A stretch of DNA of 64,000 nucleotides, taken from positions 62,001 through 126,000 of the forward strand of contig CAWIMG010000024.1 of the NCBI GenBank assembly GCA_963837105.1. Direction: 5' to 3'. The notes under the pieces are model-generated. The model searched no databases and had not been told where the DNA came from. It worked only from the letters and a program-made list of their open reading frames with translations. How positions within the stretch are numbered: position 1 is the stretch's first letter; every line of letters begins with the position of its first letter. Shown here one piece after another: positions 44,794 to 54,864 of the stretch. The stretch is from UBA9676 sp963837105. Lineage in GTDB: Bacteria; Actinomycetota; Actinomycetes; Streptosporangiales; Streptosporangiaceae. A program made the position numbers and the translations under genes.

Positions 44794-45719
44794 TCAGGCT
44801 GGCAGCGCGTCCAGCCGCCGCAGGATCACGCCCTCGCGCAGCGCCCACGGGCACACCTCGAATTCGGCCAGCCCGAACAGGTCCATCGCCGCGTCGGCCA
44901 CCAGTGCGCCCGCGGCGAGCTGGGGCGCCCGGCCGCGGGACACCCCGGGCAGGTCGGCCCGCTCGGCCGCGGACAGCGCCGATAGCCGTTTGGCCATGTC
45001 GGTGATGTCGGCGTGGCTGACCAGCCGCCGCACGTATGGGCCTTCCGCGGACGGGGCGACGCCCGCGATCCTGGACAGCTGCCGGAACGTCTTGGATGTC
45101 GCGACCGCCCGGTCAGGCGTGCCACTGCGGGTCACCTCACCGGCCCGCCGCGCGATCTCGGTCCGGATGTGCCGCCGCAACTGCCGGACCTCGTCGGCCG
45201 ATGGCGGGTCGTTGCGGAACCAGTCCCTGGTCAGCCGGCCCCGAGCGGGAGCGAGATCGCCACATCGGGTACCTCGTCGATGCCGACGGCGATCTCCAGC
45301 GAGCCACCACCGATGTCGAGCATCAGCACTTTCCCGGACGACCAGCCGAACCACCGGCGGACGGCGAGAAAGGTCAGCCGGGCCTCCTCCGGGCCGGGCA
45401 GCACCGAGATGTCGACTCCGGTCTCCGACCGGACCGAGGCCAGCACGTCATCGCCGTTGGCGGCGTCCCTGACCGCGGAGGTGGCGAAGGCGAGCAGTTC
45501 CTCGACGCCCTTGTCCTCGGCGATCTGCAGCGCCTCGGCGACGAACGCGCGCAACCGCAGGGCGCAGGCGCGGGACAGCCGGTTTCCCGCCTCCAGGTTG
45601 CTGCCCAGCAGCAGGTCCGCCTTGTGCGAGAACACCGGCAGCGGCCGTCCGCCCTGGTGGGCGTCCACCACCAGGAAGTGGACGGTGTTGGAGCCCACGT
45701 CCAAAACGCCAAGTCGCAT
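44794..45719 (-). pseudogene. Ppx/GppA phosphatase family protein, one frameshift
   Basis: About 308 aa when joined across a frame change near 45240. The N-terminal part has LGVLDVGSNTVHFLVVDAH, AFATSAVRDAANG and MLDIGGGSLEIAVG, the ASKHA phosphate motifs. The C-terminal part has VATSKTFRQLSRIAGVAPS and PWALREGVILRRLD. The break is in GGGGCCGGCTGACC; loss of a CCGG repeat unit restores SLPLGAGRLT. Family members degrade polyphosphate or pppGpp. A sequencing deletion is likely. Confidence 0.87.
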
Positions 45720-45823
45720 ACCTTGACGCTACTGGGCCAGGGCAACTGCGCGGCCCTCCCGCCGGCAAGGTTTGGGGCAGGAACTGGCGCAGGCGCCGCC
45801 CCGGCAGCGCCCGCACACGCCGT

Positions 45824-46957
45824 TCAGCTGATGCGGGCGGTGGCCTCCGCGTCCCGCAGCACCCGCAGGATGTTGCCGCCGGCCAGGGCGGCGCAGTCCG
45901 GCTCGCTCCAGCCGCGGGCCAGCAGTTCGGCGAACAGGGCCGGGTAGCACGACACATCCGTCAGGCCCTCGGGCAGATCGTCGGTGCCGTCGAAGTCGCC
46001 GCCCAGGCCGATGTGGCCGACCCCGGCCACCGCCCGCACGTGCTCGATGTGGTCGGCCACCTGGCTGAGGGTGGCCCTGGGGGCGGGGTGGCGCCGGGCG
46101 CGCTCCTGCCGGGCGGTGGCCCAGACGGTGTGGTCGCCCGGATCCAGGCCGCGCTCCCGCAGTTCGGCCGCCAGCCCGGCCTCCCAGTCCCGGCACTGCT
46201 GGGACACGAACGCAGGCACGAACGTGACCATGCACACCCCGTTGCTGGCGGCCAGCCGGGCCAGCATGTCGTCCGGCACGTTGCGCGGGTGATCGCACAG
46301 CGCCAGGGCACTGGAGTGGGAGTAGATGACCGGCCCGCGGGCCACGTCGAAGACATCCCGCATGGTGGCCGGGGCGGTGTGGGACAGATCCACCAGCATC
46401 CCGAGCCGCTGCATCTCCGCAACCACCTGGCGGCCAAAGCCGGTCAGCCCGCCCGCGGCCGGCTCGTCGGTGGCCGAGTCCGCCCACGGCACATTCGCGT
46501 TGTGGGTGAGGGTCAGGTACCGGACCCCAAGCTGGTACAGCATCCGCAGCACGCCGAGCGAGCCGGCGATGCTGTGCCCGCCTTCGGCACCGAGCAGTGA
46601 GGCGATCCGCCCGGCGGCGAAGATCCGTTCCACGTCGGCCGCGGTGAGCGCCAGTTCCAGCCGGTCCGGGTAGCGGCCGATCATCTGGTGGACGAAATCG
46701 ATCTGCTCCAGGGTGGTGGCGACCGCCGCCTCCCCGGCCAGCGACGCCGGCACGAAGACCGACCAGAACTGCGCGCCCACCCCGCCACTGGCCAGCCGGG
46801 GCAGGTCGGTATGGGTGTAGCCGAGCGGGGCCGCCAGGTCGGTGCTGGCCAGATCCTGGGCCCCGGCCACCCGCAGTTCCCAGGCCAGGTCGTTGTGCCC
46901 GTCGATCAGCGGGCTGCGCGCAAGCAGCGCCCGGGCAGCGGCGGAATGGCTTGTCAC
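45824..46957 (-). CDS. Membrane dipeptidase family (peptidase M19)
   Basis: A 377-aa zinc dipeptidase of the renal-dipeptidase family. Metal-binding motifs are visible: LIDGHNDLAWEL (HxD), GAEGGHSIAG (Glu), LVDLSHTAPATM (His), YSHSSALALCDHPRNVPDD (His) and LGGDFDGTDDLPEG. No signal peptide, so probably cytosolic. It would cleave dipeptides, possibly D-amino-acid-containing ones. Confidence 0.93.
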   Translation of the reverse strand: MTSHSAAARALLARSPLIDGHNDLAWELRVAGAQDLASTDLAAPLGYTHTDLPRLASGGVGAQFWSVFVPASLAGEAAVATTLEQIDFVHQMIGRYPDRLELALTAADVERIFAAGRIASLLGAEGGHSIAGSLGVLRMLYQLGVRYLTLTHNANVPWADSATDEPAAGGLTGFGRQVVAEMQRLGMLVDLSHTAPATMRDVFDVARGPVIYSHSSALALCDHPRNVPDDMLARLAASNGVCMVTFVPAFVSQQCRDWEAGLAAELRERGLDPGDHTVWATARQERARRHPAPRATLSQVADHIEHVRAVAGVGHIGLGGDFDGTDDLPEGLTDVSCYPALFAELLARGWSEPDCAALAGGNILRVLRDAEATARIS

Positions 46958-46982
46958 CGGCCCAGCCTATGCAGCCAGAACG

Positions 46983-47980
46983 TCACAGTGACAGAACGGC
47001 GGCGCCGTGCACCCGGTCGGCGGCCAGGTCAGCCAGTGCCTGGCTGGCCTGCTCGAAGGGGTAGCTGGTGGTGCTCACCTTGATGTGCAGCCGCTCGGCC
47101 AGGGTGAGGAAATCGGCCGCGTCCGCCCGGGTGTTGGCGGTGACGCTGCGCAGGGTCCGCTCCTGGAACAGATGCCGCTGATAGTCCAGCGACGGTATGG
47201 CGGTCAGGTAGATCCCGGCGATGGCCAGGGTGCCGCCCCGGCCGAGCGCGCTGAGCGCGGCCGGCACCAGCTCGCCGGCCGGGGCGAACAGGATCGCCGA
47301 GTCGAGCGGCTCGGGGGCCGGGTCGAAGCTGTCCTGGGCCGAGGCGGCGCCCAGGCTGAGCGCGAGTCCCCTGGCATCGGCCGCGCGGCTGAACACGTGC
47401 ACGGCGGCGCCCTGGGCGATGGCTACCTGCGCGGCCAGATGCGCCGACCCGCCGAACCCCCAGATCCCCAGCCGGCCGCCCGGCGGTATCTCCGCGCGCA
47501 GCAGCGCCCGGTAGCCGATGATCCCGGCGCACAGCAGCGGGGCGAGTTCGGTGTCGGTGAAACCCGCCGGCAGCGGGTGGACATACGCGTCCGCGGCGGT
47601 CAGGTACTCGGCGTAGCCGCCGTGCCGGTCCCAGCCGGTGTAACTGGAGGCCGGGCACAGGTTCTCCTGGCCGTGGCGGCAGAACTCGCAGGTGCCGTCG
47701 GTACCGGCCAGCCAGGCGACACCGACCCGGTCGCCGGCCGCGAACCGGGCCGGCCCGGGCCGGCCGCCACCACCTCCCCCACCACCTCGTGGCCGGGGGT
47801 GATGTCCCGGGCCCGGGGCGGCAGGTCGCCCTCGGCCAGATGCAGGTCGGTCCGGCAGACACCACAGGCCAGCACCCGGATCAGCAGCTCACCCGGGCCT
47901 GGTTCGGGCACATCGCGTTCCACCAGCCGCAGCGGGCCAGTCCGCATCGGCCCGGGCTCATGCACCACCCATGCGCGCAT
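46983..47980 (-). pseudogene. Zinc-dependent alcohol dehydrogenase, one frameshift
   Basis: About 332 aa when joined across a frame change near 47755 inside GGCCCGGGCCGGCCCGG. The N-terminal part has LACGVCRTDLHLAEGDLPP and PGHEVVGEVVAAG. The second part has the structural zinc Cys cluster CEFCRHGQENLC, GWDRHGGYAEY, and the Rossmann motif GIWGFGGSAHLAAQ. It is an MDR-family alcohol dehydrogenase. The frame change probably reflects a one-base error in a GC repeat. Confidence 0.87.
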
Positions 47981-48050
47981 ACCCCAACGCTACGGGGTCC
48001 GGGCCCGGCCACGCGCGGCCGTGGTCACCGTGGCCAGGCAGTAACCATAC

Positions 48051-48118
48051 GTAATGGCCGCAGGTTGCGGTGCCGCATTACTCCTCCGGCCATGGCGGCC
48101 ATTTACGCACATATGCGT
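48051..48118. promoter_or_regulatory. Cluster of competing inverted repeats upstream of the conservon-like operon
   Basis: AATGGCCGC (48053-48061) pairs perfectly with GCGGCCATT (48095-48103). The same left arm can instead form GTAATG/CATTAC (48051-48056 with 48076-48081). A further ACGCA-cata-TGCGT hairpin lies at 48105-48118. The structures are mutually exclusive, which suits an attenuator or several operator sites. The rest of 47981-48244 shows no gene. Confidence 0.45.
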
Positions 48119-48244
48119 GGTCCTCAATTCTGTAGTTGCTTCCCTGATCGGCCGCCATTCCTGCTAGCCTCGCAGCCCGGGGGTCTTGCGAAATACCCTT
48201 CGTAACCGCTCCGTCACCGGTCCCTCGCTAACCAAGGCCGAGCG

Positions 48245-50900
48245 ATGATAATGCGTCCGACGTCCGTCCGGACCAGAATTCTGCTGCTCACCATCGTGCC
48301 CATTCTCTGCCTGCTCGGGCTCTACTCCTATGCCGCGACGGTCACTCTCGGTGACGCCCTCAGCCTGGCCAGATCCAGCATGGTGAAGAACGCCACCGGC
48401 AAGCCCACCGGCGTGTTCATGACCCAGCTCGAGGCGGAGCGGCTGCTGGCGGTGGTGTACCTGGCCAACCCGGCCGGCACCAACCTGGCCAGCCTCCGGG
48501 CGCAGGAGGCGAGGACAGCGGCCGCGACGGTCTCCCTGCGCACGGCGCTCACCTCGGGCGCGGCCGTGACCAACGCCTCGCCCGTGGAGAAGCAGGCCAT
48601 CGCCGTACTGCTGGCTGGCGCGGGCCGCCTGCCCGCGCTGCGGAAGGCGGTCGCCGCCCGGGCGATCAGCCGCCGGTCCGCCTTTGCCCGCTACAACCTG
48701 CTGGTGCAGCACACCGACGAGGTGCTGGACGCGACCATCCGCCAGCAGGGCGACGCGGACGTGGTCTCCCAGGCACTGGCCTTCGTGCGGATGGGCCAGT
48801 CCGGGGACCTGCTCGGGCAGGAGAGCGCGCTGCTGTCCGCCGATCTGAGCAGTGGCCGGTTCACCCCCGCCGACCTGCAGCAGTTCACCGAGCTGGTCGG
48901 CGCCCGCCGGTTCCTGTACAGCCAGACCCTGGCCGACCTGGACCCGCAGTACCGCGCCTACTACGCCCAGGATGTCAGCCGACGGGCGCTCAGCTCGCTG
49001 GCAGGGCTGGAGAACACGGTCATCCGGTGGGCCAGGCCGGGCCGGCCGCTCCCGGTCCAGCCGCAGGCCTGGCAGCAGGCGGTGAACACGGTCTCGGCCG
49101 GGCTGTCCACGGCGGACACCCAGGCGGCGACCGTGCTCACCCGGCAGGCCAACGCGCAGGCCAGCGCCACCTACCTCAAGCTCGTGCTGGCCGTCGGCAT
49201 AGGCCTGTTCGCCGTGCTGCTGTCGATCTTCGTGTCGATGTGGCTGGGCCGGCGGCAGGTGGGCGAACTGGCCCGGCTCCGGGAATCCGCGCTGGACCTG
49301 GCGCACAACAGCCTGCCCGACGTGGTCTGCCGGCTGGCCGCCGGGGAGAAGGTCGAGCTGCCGGTGCCACCCCCGCCACAGACCGCCCGGACCCACGAGA
49401 TCCGGCAGGTGGAGGAGGCCTTCGCCAGCGTTCAGCAGACCGCGGTGGCCGCCGCGGTCGGACAGGCACAGCTGCGCCAGGGGATCAGCGACATGTTCCG
49501 GAACCTGGCCCGGCGCAGCCAGTCGCTGCTGCACCGGCAGCTGGCGCTGCTCGACGCGATGGAGCGGCGGGCCAGGGATCCGCAGGAACTCGACGACCTG
49601 TTCCGGGCGGATCACCTGGCGACCCGGATGCGGCGGCATGCCGAGAGCCTCATCATCTTGTCCGGGGAGACACCCGCCCGTGGCTGGCGCCAGCCGGTGC
49701 CCATGGTGGACGTGCTCCGGGCAGCGGTCGGGGAGGTCGAGGACTACACCCGGATCAAGGTCAGCACGGCCAGCCAGGCCTCGCTCACCGGGCCCGCGGC
49801 CGGTGACGTCATCCACATCGTCGCCGAACTGGCGGAGAACGCGACCATCTACTCACCGCCGCAGACGGCGGTCACGATCCGGGGTTATTCGACCGACGAT
49901 GGGTACACCGTCGAGGTTGAGGACCGGGGGCTGGGTATCAGCCCCACGCACCGGCAGCAGCTCAACTCGCTGCTGACGAACCCGCCGGCGTTCGATCTGT
50001 CCGGCGGTGACCAGCTCGGGCTTTTCGTCGCCGCCCAGCTCGCCCAGCGGCACAGCGTCCGGCTCTCGCTGCGGCCATCCCCCTACGGCGGGACCACCGC
50101 CGTCGTGCAGATCCCGAACGAACTGGTCATGCCCGAGCCGGCGATGCCTACGGAGCCGCCGGTGCGGCTGGTGAAGCCGGTGCGGCTGGTGACACCGCCA
50201 CGGCTGGCGGCACCACCACGGGCGGCCGCACCCCCGCCAGCGCCGCCGGCACCAGCGCCGTTGACGGCAGCGCCACCGTCGGCGGCACCACCGCGGCAGG
50301 CAGCACCACCAGCACCGGTGCCGGCATCACGGCCACCAGCAGCACCACCGCCGGCGCTGCGCGGCCGCGCCGCCACGGCCAGCGAGCCCGCCACCGCCAG
50401 CGGCCCCGCCACCGCCGGCGGTACCGGCACGGGCCGATGCGGTCCCCGCCGGGTCGGGCAACGGCCGGGCCGAGCGTCCCGGCGAGTCCACCGAGCCGCT
50501 GCCCGTGGCTGCCGCCGCGCCCAGCCCAGCAGCCGGTGGCGCACCGGACCGGCCAGCGGGTGACGCGCCTGCGCAGGCAGCCGGTGGCGCGCCGAGCCTG
50601 CCTGGGCGGCTCCCCCGGCGGATCCCGCAGGCGAGCCTGGCTCCGCACCTGCGGAACGGCCAGGCCCAGGCCCTGGCACCGCCGGATCCGCAGGTGGCGC
50701 GGGAACGGTCACCCGAGCAGACCCGGCAGGCCCTGACCGCCCTCCAGCGGGGGTGGGAGCGCGGCCGGTCGGTGTTCGACCCGCTGCCGCCTGGGTCTGG
50801 CAATGACGTCACCGGCCCGGACGAACCAGAACCGGCGGCCGGTGACCTGGCCGCCGATGCCGCCAGCGGGCACCCGGACCGGCCGCCACCCACCGCGTGA
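48245..50900 (+). pseudogene. Conservon-type sensor histidine kinase (nitrate/nitrite-sensing domain), frameshift in its linker
   Basis: About 885 aa when joined. TM1 (ILLLTIVPILCLLGLYSYAA), an extracellular NIT-type sensor (about 40-300), TM2 (VLAVGIGLFAVLLSIFVSMW), a HAMP-like region, then LARRSQSLLHRQLALLD and RADHLATRMRRHAESLI where CvnA-type kinases lack a classical H-box. The ATPase domain shows VAELAENATIYSPPQT and VEDRGLGISP. A Pro/Ala-rich linker follows, and the frame shifts near 50430. The second frame restores the family C-terminus (LPRRIPQASLAPHLRNGQ, TALQRGWERGRS). The shift is probably an indel in the repetitive linker. Confidence 0.87.
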
Positions 50901-50933
50901 GCTCACCTGGAGATGATTGAGCTGGGAGCCTAT

Positions 50934-51374
50934 GTGAGTGACCAGCAACGGCCGGATCCCGGTGCGGCGGTGGACACCGGGCTGGGCTGGCTCCTTGACG
51001 ACCTTGTCGCCCTGGTCGCGCACATCGACAAGGCGCTGATCCTGTCCCGCGACGGGCTCGTGGTCAGTGCCTCCAGCGGATTCGGCCAGGCTGACGCCGA
51101 GCACATGTCCGCCATCGCGGCCAGTTTCCAGAGTCTCGCGCGGGGCGCGAGCGAGCGGTTCGGCGGCGGCAGCGTCCGGCAGACCATCATCGAGATGGAC
51201 AGTGCGTTCCTGTTCGTGACCGCGGCAGGCCAGGGCAGCTGCCTGGCCGTGCTCAGCCCGGCCAGCGCGGACGTGGGCCTGGTGGCTTACGAGATGACCA
51301 TCCTGGTCAAACGGGTTGGCCAGCACCTGGCGGTCGCCCCGCGAGCAGTGGCGGCCGACGGTACCCTGGCATGA
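50934..51374 (+). CDS. Roadblock/LC7 domain protein (conservon CvnB-like)
   Basis: A 146-aa roadblock/LC7 protein, with LGWLLDDLVALVAHIDKALI and ALILSRDGLVVSASSGF near the N-terminus and GSCLAVLSPASADVGLVAYEM later. In conservons this partner modulates a small GTPase. GTG 50934 follows GGGAG; ATG 50913 has no room for a ribosome site. It lies 33 bp after the kinase and overlaps DUF742 (ATGA). Confidence 0.9.
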   Translation: MSDQQRPDPGAAVDTGLGWLLDDLVALVAHIDKALILSRDGLVVSASSGFGQADAEHMSAIAASFQSLARGASERFGGGSVRQTIIEMDSAFLFVTAAGQGSCLAVLSPASADVGLVAYEMTILVKRVGQHLAVAPRAVAADGTLA

Positions 51375-51754
51375 GCGGTACCGGCGAGCGCTACGACAGC
51401 TGGCTGGACGATGAGGCCGGGCCGGTGGTCCGCCCGTACGCGCTGACCCACGGCCGTACCCGCCCGGCGGGCGCCGCGCTGGACGTGATCGCGCTGATCG
51501 CCACGGCCCGCGGGAGACGCGGTGACCTGGCCGAGCTGGAACCAGAGCATCTGCGGCTGCTCCAGCTGTGCGCGCTGCCGACGTCGGTGGCCGACCTGGC
51601 GGCCGAACTCGACCTCCCGCTGGGCGTGGTCCAGATCCTGCTCGGCGACCTGCGGGAGCGTTCGCTCATCACCGCGCACCAGCCGGTCCAGCCGGCCAGC
51701 CCGCCGGCCGTGGACATCCTCCGTGAGGTCGTCGACGGCCTGCGCCGGCTCTGA
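51371..51754 (+). CDS. DUF742 family protein (conservon CvnC-like)
   Basis: A 127-aa winged-helix-like DUF742 protein: GPVVRPYALTHGRTRPAG, LLQLCALPTSVADLAAELDL and VVQILLGDLRERSLI. In conservons it sits between roadblock and GTPase genes. Here the usual downstream GTPase gene is absent: a convergent epimerase gene follows within 15 bp. Confidence 0.92.
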   Translation: MSGTGERYDSWLDDEAGPVVRPYALTHGRTRPAGAALDVIALIATARGRRGDLAELEPEHLRLLQLCALPTSVADLAAELDLPLGVVQILLGDLRERSLITAHQPVQPASPPAVDILREVVDGLRRL

Positions 51755-51768
51755 GCCCACCCGGAGGC

Positions 51769-52995
51769 TTAGTCGGCGGGTGCCTGCGTCATCAGGTCGT
51801 CCGCTGTCATCAGGTCGTCCGCGGTCTCCATGCCGGCCTTCCAGACCGAGCGCGCGATGATCTTGGTAGGGTCGGCCCGGTGCCGGTAGCGGTAGGCGAC
51901 CTCCCGGCCCTCTTCCAGCAGGCCTTCCGACAGCGTGGTCGGGTTGAGGCCGAGGGCGAGGAACTGCTCGTTGGTCACCACCAGGTCGTTCTCGTCCGCT
52001 TCCCGGCGCGGGTTGGGCAGGTAGGCGATCCCGGCATCCATCGCGTCGGCGATCATCTTGGCCAGGTCGAGCAGCCGGTGGCATTCGGTCATCTGGTTGA
52101 GCACCCGCACCCGGTCGCCGGACTGCGGCGGGTTGGTGATCGCGATTTCCACGCAGCGGACCGTGTCCCGGATGTGGATGAACGCCCGCGTCTGCCCGCC
52201 GGTGCCGTGCACGGTCAGCGGGTGGCCGATCGCGGCCTGCATCAGGAACCGGTTCAGCACGGTGCCATAGTCGCCGTCGTAGTCGAACCGGTTGATCAGC
52301 CGCTCGTCCTTGCTGGTCTGGTCGGTCTGGGTGCCCCAGACGATGCCCTGGTGCAGGTCGGTGATCTGCAGCCCGTCGTTCTTGGCGTAGAACGCGAACA
52401 TGAGCTGGTCCAGCGTCTTGGTCATGTGGTAGACCGACCCGGGGTTGGCCGGGTGCAGGATCTCCCGCTCCAGCTCGCCATCGGGGGTGGGCACCTTCAC
52501 CGTCAGGTAGCCCTCTGGGATCGGCGCGCTGCCGGACCAGCCGTAGCCGTACACCCCCATCGTGCCCAGGTGCACCAGCGAGGCGTCGATCCCGGTCTCC
52601 ACCAGCGCGGTGAGCAGGTTGTGCGTGGCCCGCACGTTGTTGTCCACCGTGTACCGCTTGGTCTGGGTGGACCGCATCGAGTACGGCGCCGCCCGCTGCT
52701 CGGCGAAGTGGACGATCGCCTGCGGGCGCAGCTCACGCAGCACCGCCACCAGCCGGTCGTACTCGGTCGCCAGGTCCAGGCTGATGAACCCGATCTCGCG
52801 GCCCGAGACCTGCCGCCAGACCGCCCGCCGCTCACTGATCGGCCGGATCGGGGTCAGCGAGTCAACCTCCAGCTCCACGTCGATCTTGCGGCGGCTCAGG
52901 TTGTCGATGATGGTGATGTCGTGACCGCGGTCCGACAAGTACAGCGAGGTCGGCCAGCCGCAAAAGCCGTCGCCGCCGAGAACCAGAACGCGCAT
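51769..52995 (-). CDS. NAD-dependent epimerase resembling UDP-sulfoquinovose synthase (SQD1/SqdB/Agl3)
   Basis: A 408-aa extended SDR. The NAD motif is VLVLGGDGFCGWPTSLYLSD; LEVDSLTPIRPISERRAVW and HFAEQRAAPYSM match the SQD1 pattern; the catalytic pair is YHMTK. SQD1 enzymes convert UDP-glucose and sulfite to UDP-sulfoquinovose for sulfolipid or glycan synthesis. ATG 52995 follows GGGAG by about 6 bases; a longer frame is unconserved. No sulfolipid glycosyltransferase is adjacent. The C-terminus has an 18-bp in-frame duplication (TADDLM twice, 51788-51823). Confidence 0.83.
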   Translation of the reverse strand: MRVLVLGGDGFCGWPTSLYLSDRGHDITIIDNLSRRKIDVELEVDSLTPIRPISERRAVWRQVSGREIGFISLDLATEYDRLVAVLRELRPQAIVHFAEQRAAPYSMRSTQTKRYTVDNNVRATHNLLTALVETGIDASLVHLGTMGVYGYGWSGSAPIPEGYLTVKVPTPDGELEREILHPANPGSVYHMTKTLDQLMFAFYAKNDGLQITDLHQGIVWGTQTDQTSKDERLINRFDYDGDYGTVLNRFLMQAAIGHPLTVHGTGGQTRAFIHIRDTVRCVEIAITNPPQSGDRVRVLNQMTECHRLLDLAKMIADAMDAGIAYLPNPRREADENDLVVTNEQFLALGLNPTTLSEGLLEEGREVAYRYRHRADPTKIIARSVWKAGMETADDLMTADDLMTQAPAD

Positions 52996-53189
52996 GCCGA
53001 CTCCCATCGTGTGCCCGGCGCATTCGGGACGAGCAGCCTCCCGCTCTCGGGCCGGGAGCCAGGGTGGAGCAGCGCCGGCTGAGGCCACGTCGTCCTGTAG
53101 GCGGTTAGTGTACCGGGCGATATCTGTGCTGCCAGTTGCCTACCGGGAAGCGGGCTGTCACCCCAGCTGACGGGCCAGAAAGGCCGTGG

Positions 53190-53988
53190 TCAGGCAGGCC
53201 GGACCCGGCGCCAGCCCGCCCAGGCCCGGCCCGCCCCGTACATCAGGGCCGCGAGCATCCCGACGAAGAAGCCGACCGGCCAGTTACTGGCGTACGAAGC
53301 GGCGAGCGCCGCCCAGACCGTGACCAGCGCGACACCGGCCGACGCCAGCAGGGCGAGCGCCGGGCGGCTGGTGACCGACCGGGCCGCGGCGGGCGGCCCG
53401 ATCATCAGGCTGAAGATCAGCAGCGCGCCGACCACCGGCAGGGTCATGGCCGTTGCCAGCGCCACCACCAGCAGGAACCAGAATCTCGATCCGGTGGTTG
53501 CGGACGCCCCGAGCCTCGGCCACCTCGGGTACCACCGCGGACAGCAGCAGCGGCCGGTACAGCACCGCGATCGCCGCCAGGCAGGTCAGCCCCAGCCCGG
53601 CGACCGGCAGGATCGCACTCGTGCTCACCCCGAGCACCTCGCCGAACAGCAGTGCGTAGATCTCCGGCTCATACTCGGTGGTCCGGGACAGGAAGGCCGC
53701 GCCCAGCGCCAGCATCATCACCAGCGCCAGCGCGGTCACCACGTCCTGGCGGCCGCGGCGGCCAAGCGCGCCGATCCCGAGCGCGCCCAGCAGCGCGAAC
53801 ACCGCCAGCCCGAGCAGCGTGCTGATGCCCAGCAGGCTGGCCCCAGCCGCACCCGCGAAGGCGCCCTTGGGGATGGCATGCGCCGGGAACGCCGACCCGC
53901 GCAGCACGACGAAGTACCCCACCACCCCCGCGACCGGGGCGACCACGGTCGCCACCAGCCAGGCGTTGAGCATGAAGCTGGTGAACAT
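53190..53988 (-). pseudogene. Metal ABC transporter permease (second copy), one frameshift
   Basis: About 265 aa. The first frame reads WLVATVVAPVAGVVGYFVVL through PLLLSAVVPEVAEARGV; the second continues VALATAMTLPVVGALLIFSL. The change is near 53480, consistent with one extra base. It is an ABC-3 family permease paralogous to the gene upstream. ATG 53988 lies 6 bp downstream of that gene. The two permeases could form a heterodimer. Confidence 0.87.
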
Positions 53989-53993
53989 GCCGA

Positions 53994-54863
53994 TCAGCCC
54001 CGGACGGTGCTGGCGGCGGGCAGCCCGGACGCCAGATAGCTGGCGAACACCAGGGCGACGACGAAGAAGCTGACCGGCAGGGCCAGATGGGAGGAGCCCC
54101 AGTAGAAGCTGTCGTAGGCCAGCAGCACGCCGAGCCAGGTGGCGAGCACCCCGATCAGGCACGCCACGGCCAGCGCCCTGGCCATCGTCGAGGTCAGCCG
54201 CAGCGCCGTGGCGGGCGGGCCGATCAGCAGGGCGGTGGCCAGGATGGCGCCGATGGCCAGCGACGACAGCCCGACCGCGACCGCCAGCGCGAGCATGTAG
54301 AGCAGGCCGACCAGCCGGACCGGCACCCCGCGGGCAACAGCCAGATCCGGGCTCACCGTGCTCAGCAGCAGCGGCCGGCCGATGGCCGCAATGGTGGCCA
54401 GCGCGATCGTGCCGAGCGCTGCCACCGTCAGCACGGTGCCCGCGCTGGTGACGAAGATCGAGCCGAACAGGATCTGCTGGGTCGCCCCGGCCGCGGTGCC
54501 GGTGGTGCTGCCCAGGTAGAGGAACAGGGCGGTCAGCCCGATGGCGGCACCCAGCACGACCCCGGTGGCCAGATCCCGGCCGCGCAGCCGCTGCACCCCG
54601 ATCAGGTCCATCGTGCCGGCCCCGGCGATGCCGAGGCCCACGAAGCCGGTCACCGGGCTGAGCCCGATCAGCAGCGCGCCAGAGCCGCCGGCCGCGGAGA
54701 CGTCGCCGAGCGCGTGCCCGGCGAAGGACTGGCCGCGGATGACCGTGAACACGCCCACCACCGCGGCCACCACCGCGACCACGCCGCCCACCACGACCGC
54801 GATGTGCACCTGCGGGCTGCTGAAGAACCCTGGCTCGAACACCGCCGTCAGCACCCCGGGCAT
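53994..54863 (-). CDS. Metal ABC transporter permease (ZnuB/MntB-like)
   Basis: A 289-aa ABC-3 type permease with about eight helices. GHALGDVSAAGGSGALLIG and GILATALLIGPPATALRL-like segments are characteristic (here AIGAILATALLIGPPATALR). It imports zinc or manganese with the adjoining ATPase. ATG 54863 is 1 bp from the ATPase stop. Confidence 0.93.
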   Translation of the reverse strand: MPGVLTAVFEPGFFSSPQVHIAVVVGGVVAVVAAVVGVFTVIRGQSFAGHALGDVSAAGGSGALLIGLSPVTGFVGLGIAGAGTMDLIGVQRLRGRDLATGVVLGAAIGLTALFLYLGSTTGTAAGATQQILFGSIFVTSAGTVLTVAALGTIALATIAAIGRPLLLSTVSPDLAVARGVPVRLVGLLYMLALAVAVGLSSLAIGAILATALLIGPPATALRLTSTMARALAVACLIGVLATWLGVLLAYDSFYWGSSHLALPVSFFVVALVFASYLASGLPAASTVRG

Positions 54864-54864
54864 G

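Noticed and set aside
48164..49816. 550-codon open frame on the minus strand
   Set aside because: Antisense shadow of the sensor kinase, with low-complexity Arg/Gln/Gly composition.
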